Positions 12,518-22,103 of a stretch of DNA of 64,000 bases are shown here, in pieces; position 1 is the stretch's first letter, and each line of letters begins with the position of its first letter. Made by a program: the position numbers and the translations under genes. Source of the stretch: Myotis daubentonii (taxonomy: Eukaryota > Chordata > Mammalia > Chiroptera > Vespertilionidae); assembly GCF_963259705.1 (NCBI RefSeq), contig NC_081840.1:1565956-1629955 (forward strand), in the 5' to 3' direction. The notes beneath the pieces were generated by a model that saw only the letters and a list, made by a program, of their open reading frames with translations, did not search any database and was not told the DNA's origin.

Positions 12518-12873
12518 CTAGAGGCCCGGTGCATGAAAATTCATGCACTGGAGGAGGGTGGTCCCTCAGCCTGGCCTGCCCCCTCTCATAGTCCGGGAGC
12601 CCTAAAGGGCGGGAGGTGACCCGTCGATCAGGGGAAGGTGACGCCCCACCATACCTCTGCTGCTGCCACTGCTGGCAGTGCAAGCTAGACTGGCCCTGGT
12701 TACCTGCACCTCGTGACGGCCCTGGGCAGCTGGGGGGCTGAGGGGACTGGGCACCACCATCTTTGAGGGTGTGGCAGTCAATTAGCATATTCCCTCCTTA
12801 TTGGCTGTGGGTGCCGCCACCTTTTGTGATGGCATGAGGGTCAATTAGCATACCCCCTCTTTATTAGACAGGA
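12518..12873 (-). mobile_element. HeliBat Helitron, non-autonomous
   Basis: Reverse orientation: CTAGAGGCCCGGTGCATG and the hairpin tgcatgaaaattcatgca at left, ttattagacagga at right. Flanked by A at left and T at right, as expected for A|T insertion. Same subfamily as 8743-9188. Confidence 0.95.
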
Positions 12874-13049
12874 TGCACAGAGAGGGATAAGGGTTACAAA
12901 AACACCCCAAGATGTTTAACAATTATCTCTGGATAATGAAATAATGAGTGAACGGTTTCTTTATTCTTTTCTGTGTCTTCTGAACTTTCAACAAAATATA
13001 CAAATAATACTTTTAAATTGGTTTTTAAAGTTTTAACCATTACAGAAAG

Positions 13050-14560
13050 GGCTTATGTTAAAGCTAAATTTCACTGTAGCCAATACCATTGTTTTAAAAT
13101 CTATTAACTTTTCATATTCTGTCTTTTCTTCTGCATAAGATAATATTAAAATCAAACTCTGGCTCCAAAGATGCCGACAGGGAACCCGCAGCAGGAGGCA
13201 CTGACAGCCATGAGCTGTAATAACAGGATCGTGGCTGAAATACAGAGAGGACTGGAGCTTGTGAACTCAACTCTCGAGATGCGTTTAGAACACGAACCAA
13301 GGGGTGGAACCAGCAAAGCTGGACGGGCTCCCTGTCTACCGTCTGTTAGCGCCCAAGATTCTGACAGGGAGAGTCAAGATGAAGGAGTGGTTTTCTTTAG
13401 GAAACAATTCTGCCAAAAACATGGAATGCAAGCAATTTTAAATATTCAGGACATATGCATGACTGACTCCAAATTGCCTTAGTATGTCTTGTATGATAGG
13501 ATATAAGAACTATCCCCATCTACGTAATGTTTGGCTGACACTCAAGACAAAACCTCACATATTCAATACCCCACTATTTTCTGATTGTACCAAAAAATTA
13601 ACAACCAGGAAATTATTTCACTCTCTAAAAAAAAGCATTTACACTTTAAAAATTAGGATGAGGTACAATTTCCTCCTTCTTAGAGCTGTTTCTACAGCTA
13701 CTAAAAAAACTTGCATTTGTAAAATAATTGATAAAAAAATCTTCCTCTGGCCCTGGACAGTTTGGCTCAGTGGATGAAGCGTTGCCCTGTGGACCACAGG
13801 GTCTCGGGTTCAATTCTGGTCAAAGGCATGTACCTTGGTTGCAGGCTCCTCCCCAGCCCTGGCTCTGTTTGGGGGCATGCAGGAGGCAACCAATCAGTGT
13901 GTTTCTCTCCCATTGATGTTTCTCTCTGTCCTTCCCTCTCTCTTCCACTCTCCCTGAAAATCAATGAAAAAAATGTGCTCAGGTGAGGATCAACAACAAC
14001 AATCTTCCTCTGGATTGTGCAAGAAGGGCGACAGGGACCACAGAGAAGACATGGTTTGTGGTATTAATCAGACTTGGCTTCTTTCTCTCCTGCTTCGCCC
14101 GACACTGGCCTCTCCTCCTTTTCAGTTTCTCCGTTTTCCATAGGCAGATCTTTAGGGTCCTGGTCAGCCACGTGGCCTGCTTTCCCTTTGGTCCCCTTTC
14201 CCTTCCGTATGCACTTTTTTGTCTGCAGATTCATCCTTTCCTGCCACCTTTTTTGGCTTCATTCCCTTTTTTTTTTTTTTTTTTTTTTGCAGGAACAGGT
14301 TTGGCTGACAGCCTTGCTGACCTCCTCCTTTGCTGCCTATAGGGAGAGCTGACCTTCCTCTTGGGCACCATGGAGGTGGCATGCAGCTGAGGGCCTGAGA
14401 ACTGAGGCTGCCTAGGACCTTTGAGAACCTGGGATGACTGGCTGCTGCCACTTCTCCAGCCACCCCAGCTGCCCAAGCTGCTGGGACCCACAATGGGGGG
14501 CGGTGGGAAAACCATCTGAAACCGGATTGGGAGACCACTTCTCCACCCCCCCACAACTAT
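13050..14560 (-). pseudogene. HMGN1: HMGN1 processed pseudogene
   Basis: HMGN1 is a small nucleosome-binding protein. This is an intronless, disabled retrocopy read on the minus strand. The start-like ATG (14369-14371) opens MVPKRKVSS, and RRSARLSAKP follows: the nucleosome-binding signature. After that the frame breaks. A run of 22 T (14267-14288) adds a lysine-coding poly-A inside the reading frame and shifts it. Later pieces match in other frames, including AGKDESADKKV and the C-terminus EAGEKEAKSD with stop at 14064-14066. The 3' UTR continues leftwards (gcaagttttttagtagct-like block, gtgtaaatgctttttttt, gtcctgaatatttaaaa) and is split by the VES at 13751-14000. Both ends are approximate; the right end (5' UTR) is the less certain. 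No promoter or intron structure; surely non-functional as HMGN1. Confidence 0.9.
13751..14000 (+). mobile_element. VES SINE, plus, inside HMGN1 pseudogene
   Basis: Head ccctggacagtttggctcag, long middle gcaggctcctccccagccc, tail with tgctcaggtgaggatcaa. Duplication aatcttcctctgg on both sides lies within the HMGN1 3' UTR sequence, so the SINE is younger than the pseudogene. Confidence 0.95.
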
Positions 14561-14607
14561 TCTTAATATTCAGTTCTGGGCACCGTAATTTAAGATGGGC
14601 AATGTCA

Positions 14608-14769
14608 CCCTGGCTGGTTTTGCTCAGTGGATAGAGCGTCAGCCTGTGGACTGAAGGGTCCCAGGTTCCATTCCAGTCAAGGGTACATGCCTGGGTTGCG
14701 GGCTCAATCTCCAGTGGGGGGCATGCCTCCCTTCCTCTCTAAATCAATAAATATATGTGTAAAAAGAAA
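14608..14769 (+). mobile_element. VES SINE, plus, internally deleted
   Basis: ccctggctggttttgctcag head and B-box are present, but the aggaggcagc/gatgtttctctc middle is missing before tccctctctaaatcaat. Duplication aagatgggcaatgtca. Confidence 0.92.
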
Positions 14770-14770
14770 A

Positions 14771-15199
14771 AGATGGGCACTGTCATCAAATACAATATAT
14801 CCAGGAGGGCAACGGAGGTAAAAAGAGACCCGAAACTCAAACTATCTAATAACCCTTAGGGTTTAACTTGCAGTGGGATGGCCAATGTGGTAGGACAACA
14901 GCATCTCAGAGATGTTAGGGAGCAGGTTAGTGAGCAGAGTTCAAGAAAACAGAGCACTCAGACAGCAGCTTTTCAAGCTCTCTGGTAGAAAGAACATGTT
15001 CACAAATGGAACCGGGTGCTATTGTAAGTTACTACAAGTGCTCAAAAAGAGAGGGAGTACTTTAGGTCCTTCCCACAGTGAAGGCATCAGGAATGCCAAC
15101 ACACTTTCTTCTGCTGCTCTGTTCTCCATTATAAACTCATCAAGCAGCAATCTGATTAAGGCAAAATCCAGGGACTCTTACAAGCAGATTATACTGAGA
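14771..15199. other. unassigned intronic DNA
   Basis: No exon or repeat recognised. agatgttagggagcaggtta and nearby text may be an old LTR-like repeat, but I cannot assign it. Confidence 0.4.
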
Positions 15200-15556
15200 C
15201 TAGTAGCCCAGTGCACGAAATTCCTCCTTCCCTAGGCCAGGCTGGCGAACAGGTCCGATCAGGTTCCCCGCCTCTCCACTTCCTCCTTCCCTCGCTCGTA
15301 CATGCGCTGCCACAGCGCAGTTCCCAGCCTCCCCGCACGCGTCTGCCTCCACCCACCCCTGGTTCCCCGTCACAGCCCAGGGCCCGGTTCCAATCAGGTG
15401 ATTGGGACTTGCCAGCCGGGGGGAGGGACCAGGAGGTTGGCCGGCAGGCCCCATTGGCGACCAGGGCGCCTGCAGGTTGGGGGCAGCTCCTGCATTGAAC
15501 ATCTGCCCCATGGTGGTCAGCGCATGTCATAACAACCAGTCACTTAGGCATATATA
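15200..15556 (-). mobile_element. HeliBat Helitron 'E', 5'-eroded
   Basis: Begins with CTAG preceded by A, then a mutated hairpin (cccagtgcacgaaattcc) and the ctgccccatggtggtcagcg block typical of HeliBat near the 5' end (minus). The expected terminus is eroded to cttaggcatatata, where the next element begins. Confidence 0.85.
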
Positions 15557-16216
15557 TCCTATCTAATACAAGAGAAACATGGTAATTAGCGTACGACCGC
15601 TACACTTCCCATTGGCTAATAAGCGAGATTTGCAAATTAACTGCCAGCCAAGAAGGCGGCCGGCAGCCAGGCAGCTTAAAGCGAACATGAGGCTTGCTTG
15701 CTGCAGTGATGGAGGACTCCAACGTTTCCCGCCTGCCACTGCAGGCCTCTGAGCTGCAACTCTAAGCAACTATGTTACAAATATAGAAGCTAAACAAAAC
15801 CCCAGAAACCTGCTATAGTTCGCCGGGCTTCAGCCAGCAGGATCGCAACATTGTTTCAAATACAGAAGGGAAACAAAGGCCAGAAACCTTCTTTCAGCAG
15901 CGGAGGCCTAAGAGCTGGAGCCAAGCCTCAAAGCTAAGGCTGGCCCAGAATTAAAAAAAAAAAAAAAAAAAAAAAGGAAAAAAGGAGTGGTTGGGAGCTT
16001 CAGTCACCCACCAGCCTGAAAACAGCCCTCAGCCCCTCACCCAGACTGGCCAGGCATCCCAGTGGGGACCCCCACCCTGAAGGGTGTGTGACCAGCTGCA
16101 AACAGCCATCATCCCCTCACCCAGGCTGGCCAGGCACCCCAGTGGGGACCCCCACCCTGATCCAGGACACCCTTCAGGGCAAACCAGTTGGCCCCAACCC
16201 GTGCACCAGGCCTCTA
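15557..16216 (+). mobile_element. Helitron unit A, copy 1
   Basis: 5' end TCCTATCTAATACAAGAG, then aacatggtaattagcg; contains cattggctaataagcgag, two similar 'gaaac...ctat' blocks, a 23-A run near 15954, two copies of a ~75-bp ctggccaggca-type repeat, and the 3' end gtgcaccaggcctcta. The final G of CTAG is missing at the junction with unit B. Copies at 18572-19217, 23020-23665 and (variant) 39354-39958. Confidence 0.9.
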
Positions 16217-17215
16217 TCCTATATAGTAAAAGGGTAATATGCCTCCCAGCACCGGGATCAGCGGAGCCGCAAGGCCTCCCGGCACCGGGATCAGTGTGAC
16301 AGGGGGCAGTGCCCAAACCCCCTGATCGCCCTGCGGCTCTGTGTGTGACAGGGGGCTGAGCCACAACCTCCCTATCTGCCCTGCTCTGTTCGTGACAGGG
16401 GAAGGCGCCCCAACCCCCTGATCAGCCCTGCTCTGTGCCTGATAGGGGGAGCTCCCAACCCCCTGATCGCCTTGCGGCTCTGTGTGTGACAGGGTGCGGT
16501 GCCCCAACCCCCTGATCGGCCCTGCTCTGTGTGTGACAGGGGGCAGCGCCCCAACCCCCTGATCAGCCCTGCTCTGTGCCTGATAGGGGGAGCTCCCAAC
16601 CCCCTGATCGCCTTGCGGCTCTGTGTGTGACAGGGTGCGGTGCCCCAACCCCCTGATCGGCCCTGCTCTGTGTGTGACGGGGCAGCGCCCCAACCCCCTG
16701 ATTGGCCCTGCTCTGTGTATGACGGGGTAGAGCCATAACCTCCCCATCGGCCCTGCCCTGAGTGTGACAGTGGCGACGCCCCAACCCCCTAATCGACCCT
16801 GCTCTGTGAATGATAGAGGGCAGCGCCCCAACCCTCTGATCGGCTCTGTTCTGTGTGTGACAGGGGGCGGTGCCCCAACTCCCCTATCGGCCCTATTCTG
16901 TGAGTGACGGGGGGAGCTCCTGAACCCCCTTATCGGCCCTGCTCTGTGTGTGACAGGGGGCAGCTCCCCAACCCCCTAATGGGACCTGCTCTGTGCATGA
17001 CAGGGGGCGGCGCCCCAACTCCCCAATCGGCCCTGCTCTGAGCCCGACCAGGGGCTGCACCTAGGGATTGGGCCTGCCCTCTGCCACCCGGGAACAGGCC
17101 TAAGCCAGCAGGTCGTTATCTCCTGAGGGGTCCCAGACTGCGAGAGGGCAAAGGCCAGGCTGAGGGGCCCCCCCTTCCCCCCGAGTGCACAAATTTTTGT
17201 GCACCAGTCCTCTAG
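16217..17215 (+). mobile_element. Helitron unit B, copy 1 (minisatellite-bearing)
   Basis: 5' end TCCTATATAGTAAAAGGG, taatatgcctcccagcaccg; the centre is a ~47-bp minisatellite; the 3' part has gggattgggcctgccctctg, and the hairpin gtgcacaaatttttgtgcac before CTCTAG (17212-17215). Head-to-tail with A on the left and C on the right. Confidence 0.92.
16240..17040. repeat. ~47-bp GC-rich minisatellite, copy 1
   Basis: About 17 units of roughly 47 bp with the frame ccaaccccctgatcggccct plus gctctgtgtgtgacaggg. Units vary in length by a few bases. Because 47 is not a multiple of three and stops are rare in the unit, long spurious ORFs arise on both strands. Confidence 0.93.
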
Positions 17216-17478
17216 TCTATAATAGTAAAAGTATAATATGCTAATTACACTGGACAGCCGAACAGCCTTTTGGACGTCCTTCCAGATGAAGCCATGGTGG
17301 CGGGGGCCAAGGCAGAGGCAGTTAGGGGCGATCAGGCAGGTAGAGTGGTTAGCTGCGATCAGTCAGGCAGGCAGGCGAGTGGTTAGGAGCCAGTGGTCCC
17401 TGATTGTGAGAGAGTGTAGGCCAGGCTTACAGACACCCCCCCTCCACCCTGCATGAATTTCATGCACTGGGCATCTAG
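17216..17478 (+). mobile_element. Helitron unit C, copy 1
   Basis: Begins TCTATAATAGTAAAAGTA immediately after the CTAG of B, contains ttttggacgtccttccagat, and ends tgcatgaatttcatgca...CTAG (17475-17478) followed by T. Completes an A-B-C head-to-tail trimer. Confidence 0.88.
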
Positions 17479-17520
17479 TCAGTCTCTCTCTCTCTCTCTC
17501 TCTCTAAATATATATATATA
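17479..17520. repeat. (CT)n(TA)n microsatellite at array centre
   Basis: tcagtctctctc... then taaatatatatata separates the plus trimer from the minus array. Probably the degraded joint between elements E and B2. Confidence 0.85.
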
Positions 17521-18571
17521 CAGGAGGCCCGGTGCACAAAAATTTGTGCACTCGGGGGGGAGAGGGGGTCCCTAGCCCGGCCTGTGCCCTCTCGCAGTCT
17601 GGGACCCCTCGGGAGATAACAACCTGCTGGCTTAGGCCTGCTCCTGGGTGGCAGAGGGCAGGCCCAATCCCTAGGTGCAGCCCCTGGTCGGGCTCAGAGC
17701 AGGGCCGACTGGGGAGTTGGGGCGCCGCCCCCTGTCATGCACAGAGCAGGGCGGATAGGGAGGTTGCCATGCCACCCTCAGTCACGCTCAGGGAAGGGCC
17801 GATTGGGGGGTTGGGGCACCGCCCCCTGTCACACTCAAGGCAGGGTCGATGGGGAGGTTGCGGCACCACCCCCTGTCACGCACAGAGCTGGGTCAATCAG
17901 GGGGTTGGGGCGCTGCCCCCTGTCACGCACAGAGCAGGGCCCATCAGGGGGGTTGGGGCTCCTCACCCTGTCACACACAGAGCAGGGTCGATCAGGGGGT
18001 TGGGGAGCTCCCGCCTGTCACGCACAGAGTAGGGCCGATAGGGGAGTTGGGGCACTGCCCCATCACACACAGCGCAGGGCGGATCAGGGGGTTGGGGCGC
18101 CGCCCTCTATCACCCACAGAGCAGGGCCAATCGGGGTTGAGGCGCCGCCACTGTCACACTCAGGGCAGGGCCAATGGGGAGGTTATGGCTCTACCCCATC
18201 ACACACAGAGCAGGGCCCGAGGGGAGGGGGGGTTGGGGGCGCTGCCTGCTATCACCCACAGAGCACTGTCGATCAGGGGGTTGGGGCGCTGCCCCCTGTC
18301 ACACACAGAGCAGGGCCGATCAGGGGGTTGGGGAGCTCCCCCCTATCAGGCACAGAGCAGGGCTGATCAGGGGGTTGGGGCGCCTTCCCCTGTCACGAAC
18401 AGAGCAGGGCAGATAGGGAGGTTGTGGCCCCACCCCCTGTCACACACAGAGCCGCAGGGCGATCAGGGGGTTTGGGCGCTGCCCCCTGTCACACTGATCC
18501 CGGTGCCGGGAAGCCTCACGGCTCCGCTGATCCCGGTGCTGGGAGGCATATTACCCTTTTACTATATAGGA
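17521..18571 (-). mobile_element. Helitron unit B, copy 2 (minus)
   Basis: Reverse complement of unit B: hairpin gtgcacaaaaatttgtgcac at left (CTAG eroded to caggag), the minisatellite, and the 5' end actatatagga at 18571. Forms an inverted repeat with 16217-17215. Confidence 0.92.
17690..18520. repeat. ~47-bp GC-rich minisatellite, copy 2
   Basis: Reverse-complement version of the minisatellite at 16240-17040 (gatcagggggttggggcg, ctgccccctgtcacacacag). About 17 units, with indels relative to copy 1. Confidence 0.93.
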
Positions 18572-19217
18572 TAGAGGCCTGGTGCACGGGTTGGGGCCAG
18601 CTGGTTTGCCCTGAAGGGTGTCCTGGATCAGGGTGGGGGTCCCCACTGGGGTGCCTGGCCAGCCTGGGTGAGGGGATGATGGCTGTTTGCAGCTGGTCAC
18701 ACACCCTTCAGGGTTGGGGTCCCCACTGGGGTGCCTGGCCAGTCTGGGTGAGGGGCTGAGGGCTGTTTTCAGGCTGGCTGGTGACTGAAGCTCCCAAACG
18801 CTCCTTTTTTTCTTTTTTTTAAATTCTGGGCCAGCTTTAGCTTTGAGGCTTGGCTCCAGCTCTTAGGCCTCCGCTGCTGAAAGAAGGTTTCTGGCCTTTG
18901 TTTACCTTCTGTATTTGAAACAATGTTGAGATTCTGCTGGCTGAAGCCCTACGGACTAAAGCAGGTTTCTGGGGTTTTGTTTAGCTTCTATATTTGTAAC
19001 ATAGTTGCTTAGAGTTGCAGCTCAGAGGCCTGCAGTGGCAGGCGGGGAACATTGGAGTCCTCCGTCACTGCAGCAAGCAAGCCTCATGTTCGCTTTAAGC
19101 TGCCTGGCTGCCAGCCGCCATCTTGGCTGGCAGTTAATTTGCAAATCTCGCTTATTAGCCAATGGGAAAGGTAGAGGTCGTTCGCCAATTACCATGTTTC
19201 TCTTTCATTAGATAGGA
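18572..19217 (-). mobile_element. Helitron unit A, copy 2 (minus)
   Basis: Starts tagaggcctggtgcacggg, i.e. the same CTA|TCC joint with B as in copy 1, and ends ttcattagatagga (5' end) followed by T. Poly-A of copy 1 is a mixed T/C tract here (near 18805). Confidence 0.92.
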
Positions 19218-19715
19218 TTATTATTGCTAAATTTAGCATTAGTAAGAGCAGTTCAGTTTCCCATGTTCCAGGGAGGATATTATACCAAAAAGGATCCTTC
19301 TTGACCAAAATTAAACATGTTTCTTTACCATAAGAGCTCTTTGCATCTTACATGCTAACACAGATCCTGAGTACAAGAGGGGGCATTTAACATGCAGCAT
19401 CGTCACACTGCTTGGCAGTACTGTGTTCACACAATTTAATGATGCAGTACATAATGTGGGAAACCCTCATCAAAGCCTAAGAGTCCAGCTTCTGGTCACA
19501 GCTTAACAGTTTTCTGATGAGCATTCACCACTGATTGCTTTTTAAAGCCCTGTCCTGTTTTATAAAATTGACTATTAGCCTTTTTTATTGGTCAAAGACC
19601 CTTTTGAAAATCCAATGCCATTTCTCCAGAAAAATTTTGCATGTGATTTCCAAGTTCCCATTAAATCCATCCAGACCCCCACTAAAAAATCCTCAAAGGA
19701 AATTTAGTTTTTCTT
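19218..19715. other. unassigned intronic DNA
   Basis: No repeat or exon recognised. Confidence 0.4.
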
Positions 19716-19936
19716 TTTGTTTTAATATATTTTTTTATTTATTTCAAAAAGGAACTGAGAATGAAAGAGAGATAGAAATATCAATGATGAGAGAGAATCA
19801 CTGAATGGCTGCCTCCTGTATGTCCCCTACTGGGGCTCAAGCCTGCAACCCAGGCATGTGCCCTGACCAGGAATCGAACCAAGTACCCTTCAGTCCACAG
19901 GTTGACGCCCTATCCCCTGAGCCAAACCAACTAGGG
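19716..19936 (-). mobile_element. VES SINE, minus
   Basis: ttttttatttatttcaaaaa tail, atcaatgatgagagagaatc, and head gagccaaaccaactagggt. Duplication ggaaatttagtttttctt on both sides. Confidence 0.94.
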
Positions 19937-20636
19937 TGGAAATTTAGTTTTTCTTCTCTCTTTTAAGTTATGAAGAAAATAAAAACTTTGAAAATGGAAA
20001 AGGTATGGTAATATATCAGATATAAAATTATTGTTGAATGGTATCATTTGAGCAAAAGGGACCAAAAATTTGAAAAAGCAAACCCTGAAAATACAACTAC
20101 TATTACTAATAGCTTTAGGTCCCTACCTGCCCCCGCTCCAACACAAATCCAAAGTAGCCCAGAATATTCATCCTAGTCAGATTTTAAACACATGAAAGAA
20201 ACAGCCAATTCCAAAGTTTTACTTCTAGCTAGGCTTAAGTCTTGTATTACGATGCCCGTTCCAAAATCTCACATTTGACCTTTGTAATCTTTCAAATTAG
20301 AAACCTGTTCAACTCTTCATCTTTATAACCCTGTAAACTCCCAGCTGATGGAGGTACACATTGCATTATGATGTTCCCTCCCCTCTAGGCCTTTCCTCCT
20401 CGTCACTTCAGTATTAGCTTGTACAGCATTTTGAAAAAAGCAGATTGTGAAACCACAGGTTAGAAATCTTTCAATCATCATGACAGGCCACAGTAAAGAT
20501 ATATACTTTCAAACTCTTGAAATTATTTTAAAAATGTAAGAGAACTGTCATATATGTAGGGACTTTCAGCTACAAAACTTATTTAAAACTTTGCATTAAG
20601 AAAGATGGTGAAAAATAAAGGTGCTTTAAAACTTAC
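19937..20636. other. intron next to the RCOR1 donor, no repeat recognised
   Basis: A/T-rich, repeat-poor sequence directly 3' (minus strand) of the exon; no element was identified in it. Confidence 0.5.
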
Positions 20637-20720
20637 ATTTTGCTTCTGATAGGTTCTGATTAGGCGACCAGACCAGCATGCCAAGATTGTCTCGTTCTTG
20701 ACTGCGTCTTGCTAATTTGG
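20637..20720 (-). CDS. RCOR1: RCOR1 (CoREST1) internal coding exon, ELM2 domain
   Basis: RCOR1/CoREST1 is a nuclear corepressor scaffold that joins LSD1/KDM1A to HDAC1/2; its ELM2 domain binds the deacetylase. Read on the minus strand, this 84-bp block is preceded by a pyrimidine-rich tract ending in ctaccaag and followed by gtaagt, so both splice sites are consensus. The first two bases (CC) complete a split codon (Ala of ...FDPA), then 27 codons follow starting KLARRSQERDNLGMLVW and ending NLSEAK. The last base T starts the next codon (Leu). All 27 residues match RCOR1 as I remember it. The paralogues RCOR2 and RCOR3 differ clearly at the start of this stretch, so I call RCOR1 specifically. 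It is too short for an ORF scan. No stop, frameshift or repeat lies inside it. It is the only functional exon I recognise here; the exons before and after it were searched for by eye and not found. Confidence 0.96.
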
Positions 20721-20939
20721 CTTGGTAGAAATAAAAAGAGAGAATGCTTATTGTAATTTAACAGTCATGTGAAGCAATGATCAACAACAGGCTCTCATCT
20801 TCTAAGCTCAGACCCTGATGCCATCACCCACCCTGGACTGAAATCCGCCAATGGAGCTGCATACTCGCCACCACCACAGGGTGATGGGGGCGTGGAGCAG
20901 GCTCTGAAGTCCCCGGAAACATTTCTAAGTCTTTTCCTA

Positions 20940-21060
20940 CGTTATTACTTATTTAACATGGAGGTGTCATTATTATCTCATACTGTTAGGTAAAGAAACT
21001 AAACAGGTCACTCAGCTGGAAGGACATAGTCAGAAATGAACTCAGACTGGCTCGGCGCCC
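20940..21060 (-). mobile_element. MIR SINE fragment
   Basis: cattattatctcatactgtt, ggtaaagaaactaaacaggt, cactcagctgg, aatgaactcagac follow the reversed MIR core order at moderate identity. Confidence 0.6.
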
Positions 21061-21371
21061 ACGGCTTAAAGCGCTGTACACGAGGATGCTGTTTTCAGAA
21101 ATGGGGCATCCAAAAGGGGAGCTGCTCCAAGATCCTCTTAAAACACGAATCCTTTCAGTGTCCTTAGCATACCCTCACCCTTCTCTGCCAGCGTAACTTT
21201 TGGGTGGCTTGACAACAGGAATTCAAAGATTCCTTCAAAAACTTTATTAAAGAATAACTTATTAAAAAGATTTAACTTGAAAGGAAACTTCTGAAGTACA
21301 TTCAAATTCTTAAAAATCTGTGATCCAAAACAATAGGCCCACAGGTTTACAGGTGCCATAAGAAAGAAGGA

Positions 21372-21904
21372 AATCTTGCCATTAGTAACAACAGAAATAG
21401 ACCCAGGGTGTATTATGCTAAATGAAATAAGTCAGACAGAGAAAGAGAAATACCATATGATGGTGCTCATATGTGGCATCTACAAAAGAAAATAAAGAAA
21501 CAAACTCATAGCCCTAGCCGGTTTGGCTCACTGGATAGAGCGTCGGGTTGGGGACTGAAGTGTCCCAGGTTCGATTCTGGTCAAGGGCATGTACCTTGGT
21601 TGCAGGCACATCCCCAGTAGGGGGTGTGCAGGAGGCAGCTGATCGATGCTTCTCTCTCATCGATGTTTCTAACTCTCTATCCCTCTCCCTTCCTCTCTGT
21701 AAAAAATTAATAAAATATATTTGGGGGGGAAAAAGAAACAAACTCATAGATACAGAGACCATTTTGATCGTTGCAACATGGAAGGGGGTTTGGGAGTATG
21801 AAAAATGGGAAGAGATTAAGAAGTACAAATTGCCAGTTATAAAAACAGTCACAGGGGGGTAAAGTACAGCACAGGGAATATAGTCAATCATATTATAATA
21901 ACTA
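21372..21904 (+). mobile_element. L1 3' UTR, left part
   Basis: gtgtattatgctaaatgaaa, taagtcagacagagaaagag, ccatatgatggtgctcatat, and at the end cagggaatatagtcaatcat followed by attataataacta. The text resumes at 23666 after the Helitron trimer. Confidence 0.9.
21512..21731 (+). mobile_element. VES SINE, plus, in L1 3' UTR
   Basis: Near full-length (ccctagccggtttggctcac ... aattaataaaatatatt). Long duplication aaagaaacaaactcatag on both sides. Confidence 0.97.
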
Positions 21905-22103
21905 CTAGAGGCCCGATGTACGAAAATTCGTGCAGGAGTAGGCCTTCCTTCTCCCAGCTGCGGGCACCGGCTTTCCTCTGGCATCCAGGGCCCGGGCTTG
22001 GTTCCTGGCCACCGGCAGGCACCCGGGACCCAGGCGGCTTTGCTCCGGCCCCGGCTTTGTCCGGAAGGATGTCTGGAGCATATTACCCTTTTATTATTAT
22101 AGA
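21905..22103 (-). mobile_element. Helitron unit C, copy 3 (minus)
   Basis: CTAGAGGCCCGATGTACG at left preceded by A; right end attattatagA next to the CTAG of B3. Closely resembles the solo element at 61413-61603. Confidence 0.9.

Larger units (their letters stand above)
1..20636 (-). other. RCOR1: RCOR1 downstream intron (inferred)
   Basis: Sequence 3' of the splice donor on the minus strand. The next RCOR1 exon should begin by completing Leu and continue DEYIAIAKEKHGYN; I looked for its reverse complement and did not see it. Contents are repeats plus the HMGN1 pseudogene. Confidence 0.7.

Noticed and set aside
14164..14556. Functional HMGN gene
   Set aside because: Intronless, frame broken at the A-run, pieces in different frames, VES in the 3' UTR: a pseudogene.
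16214..16831. 205-codon minus ORF and relatives at 17532-18574
   Set aside because: Same minisatellite in copies 1 and 2; no family resemblance, no start context, and mirrored in the inverted copy.
16240..18520. CRISPR-like direct repeats
   Set aside because: Units are contiguous tandem repeats without unique spacers, in a mammalian transposon.
17690..18520. CpG island / promoter
   Set aside because: GC-rich because of the Helitron minisatellite; no gene start is near it.
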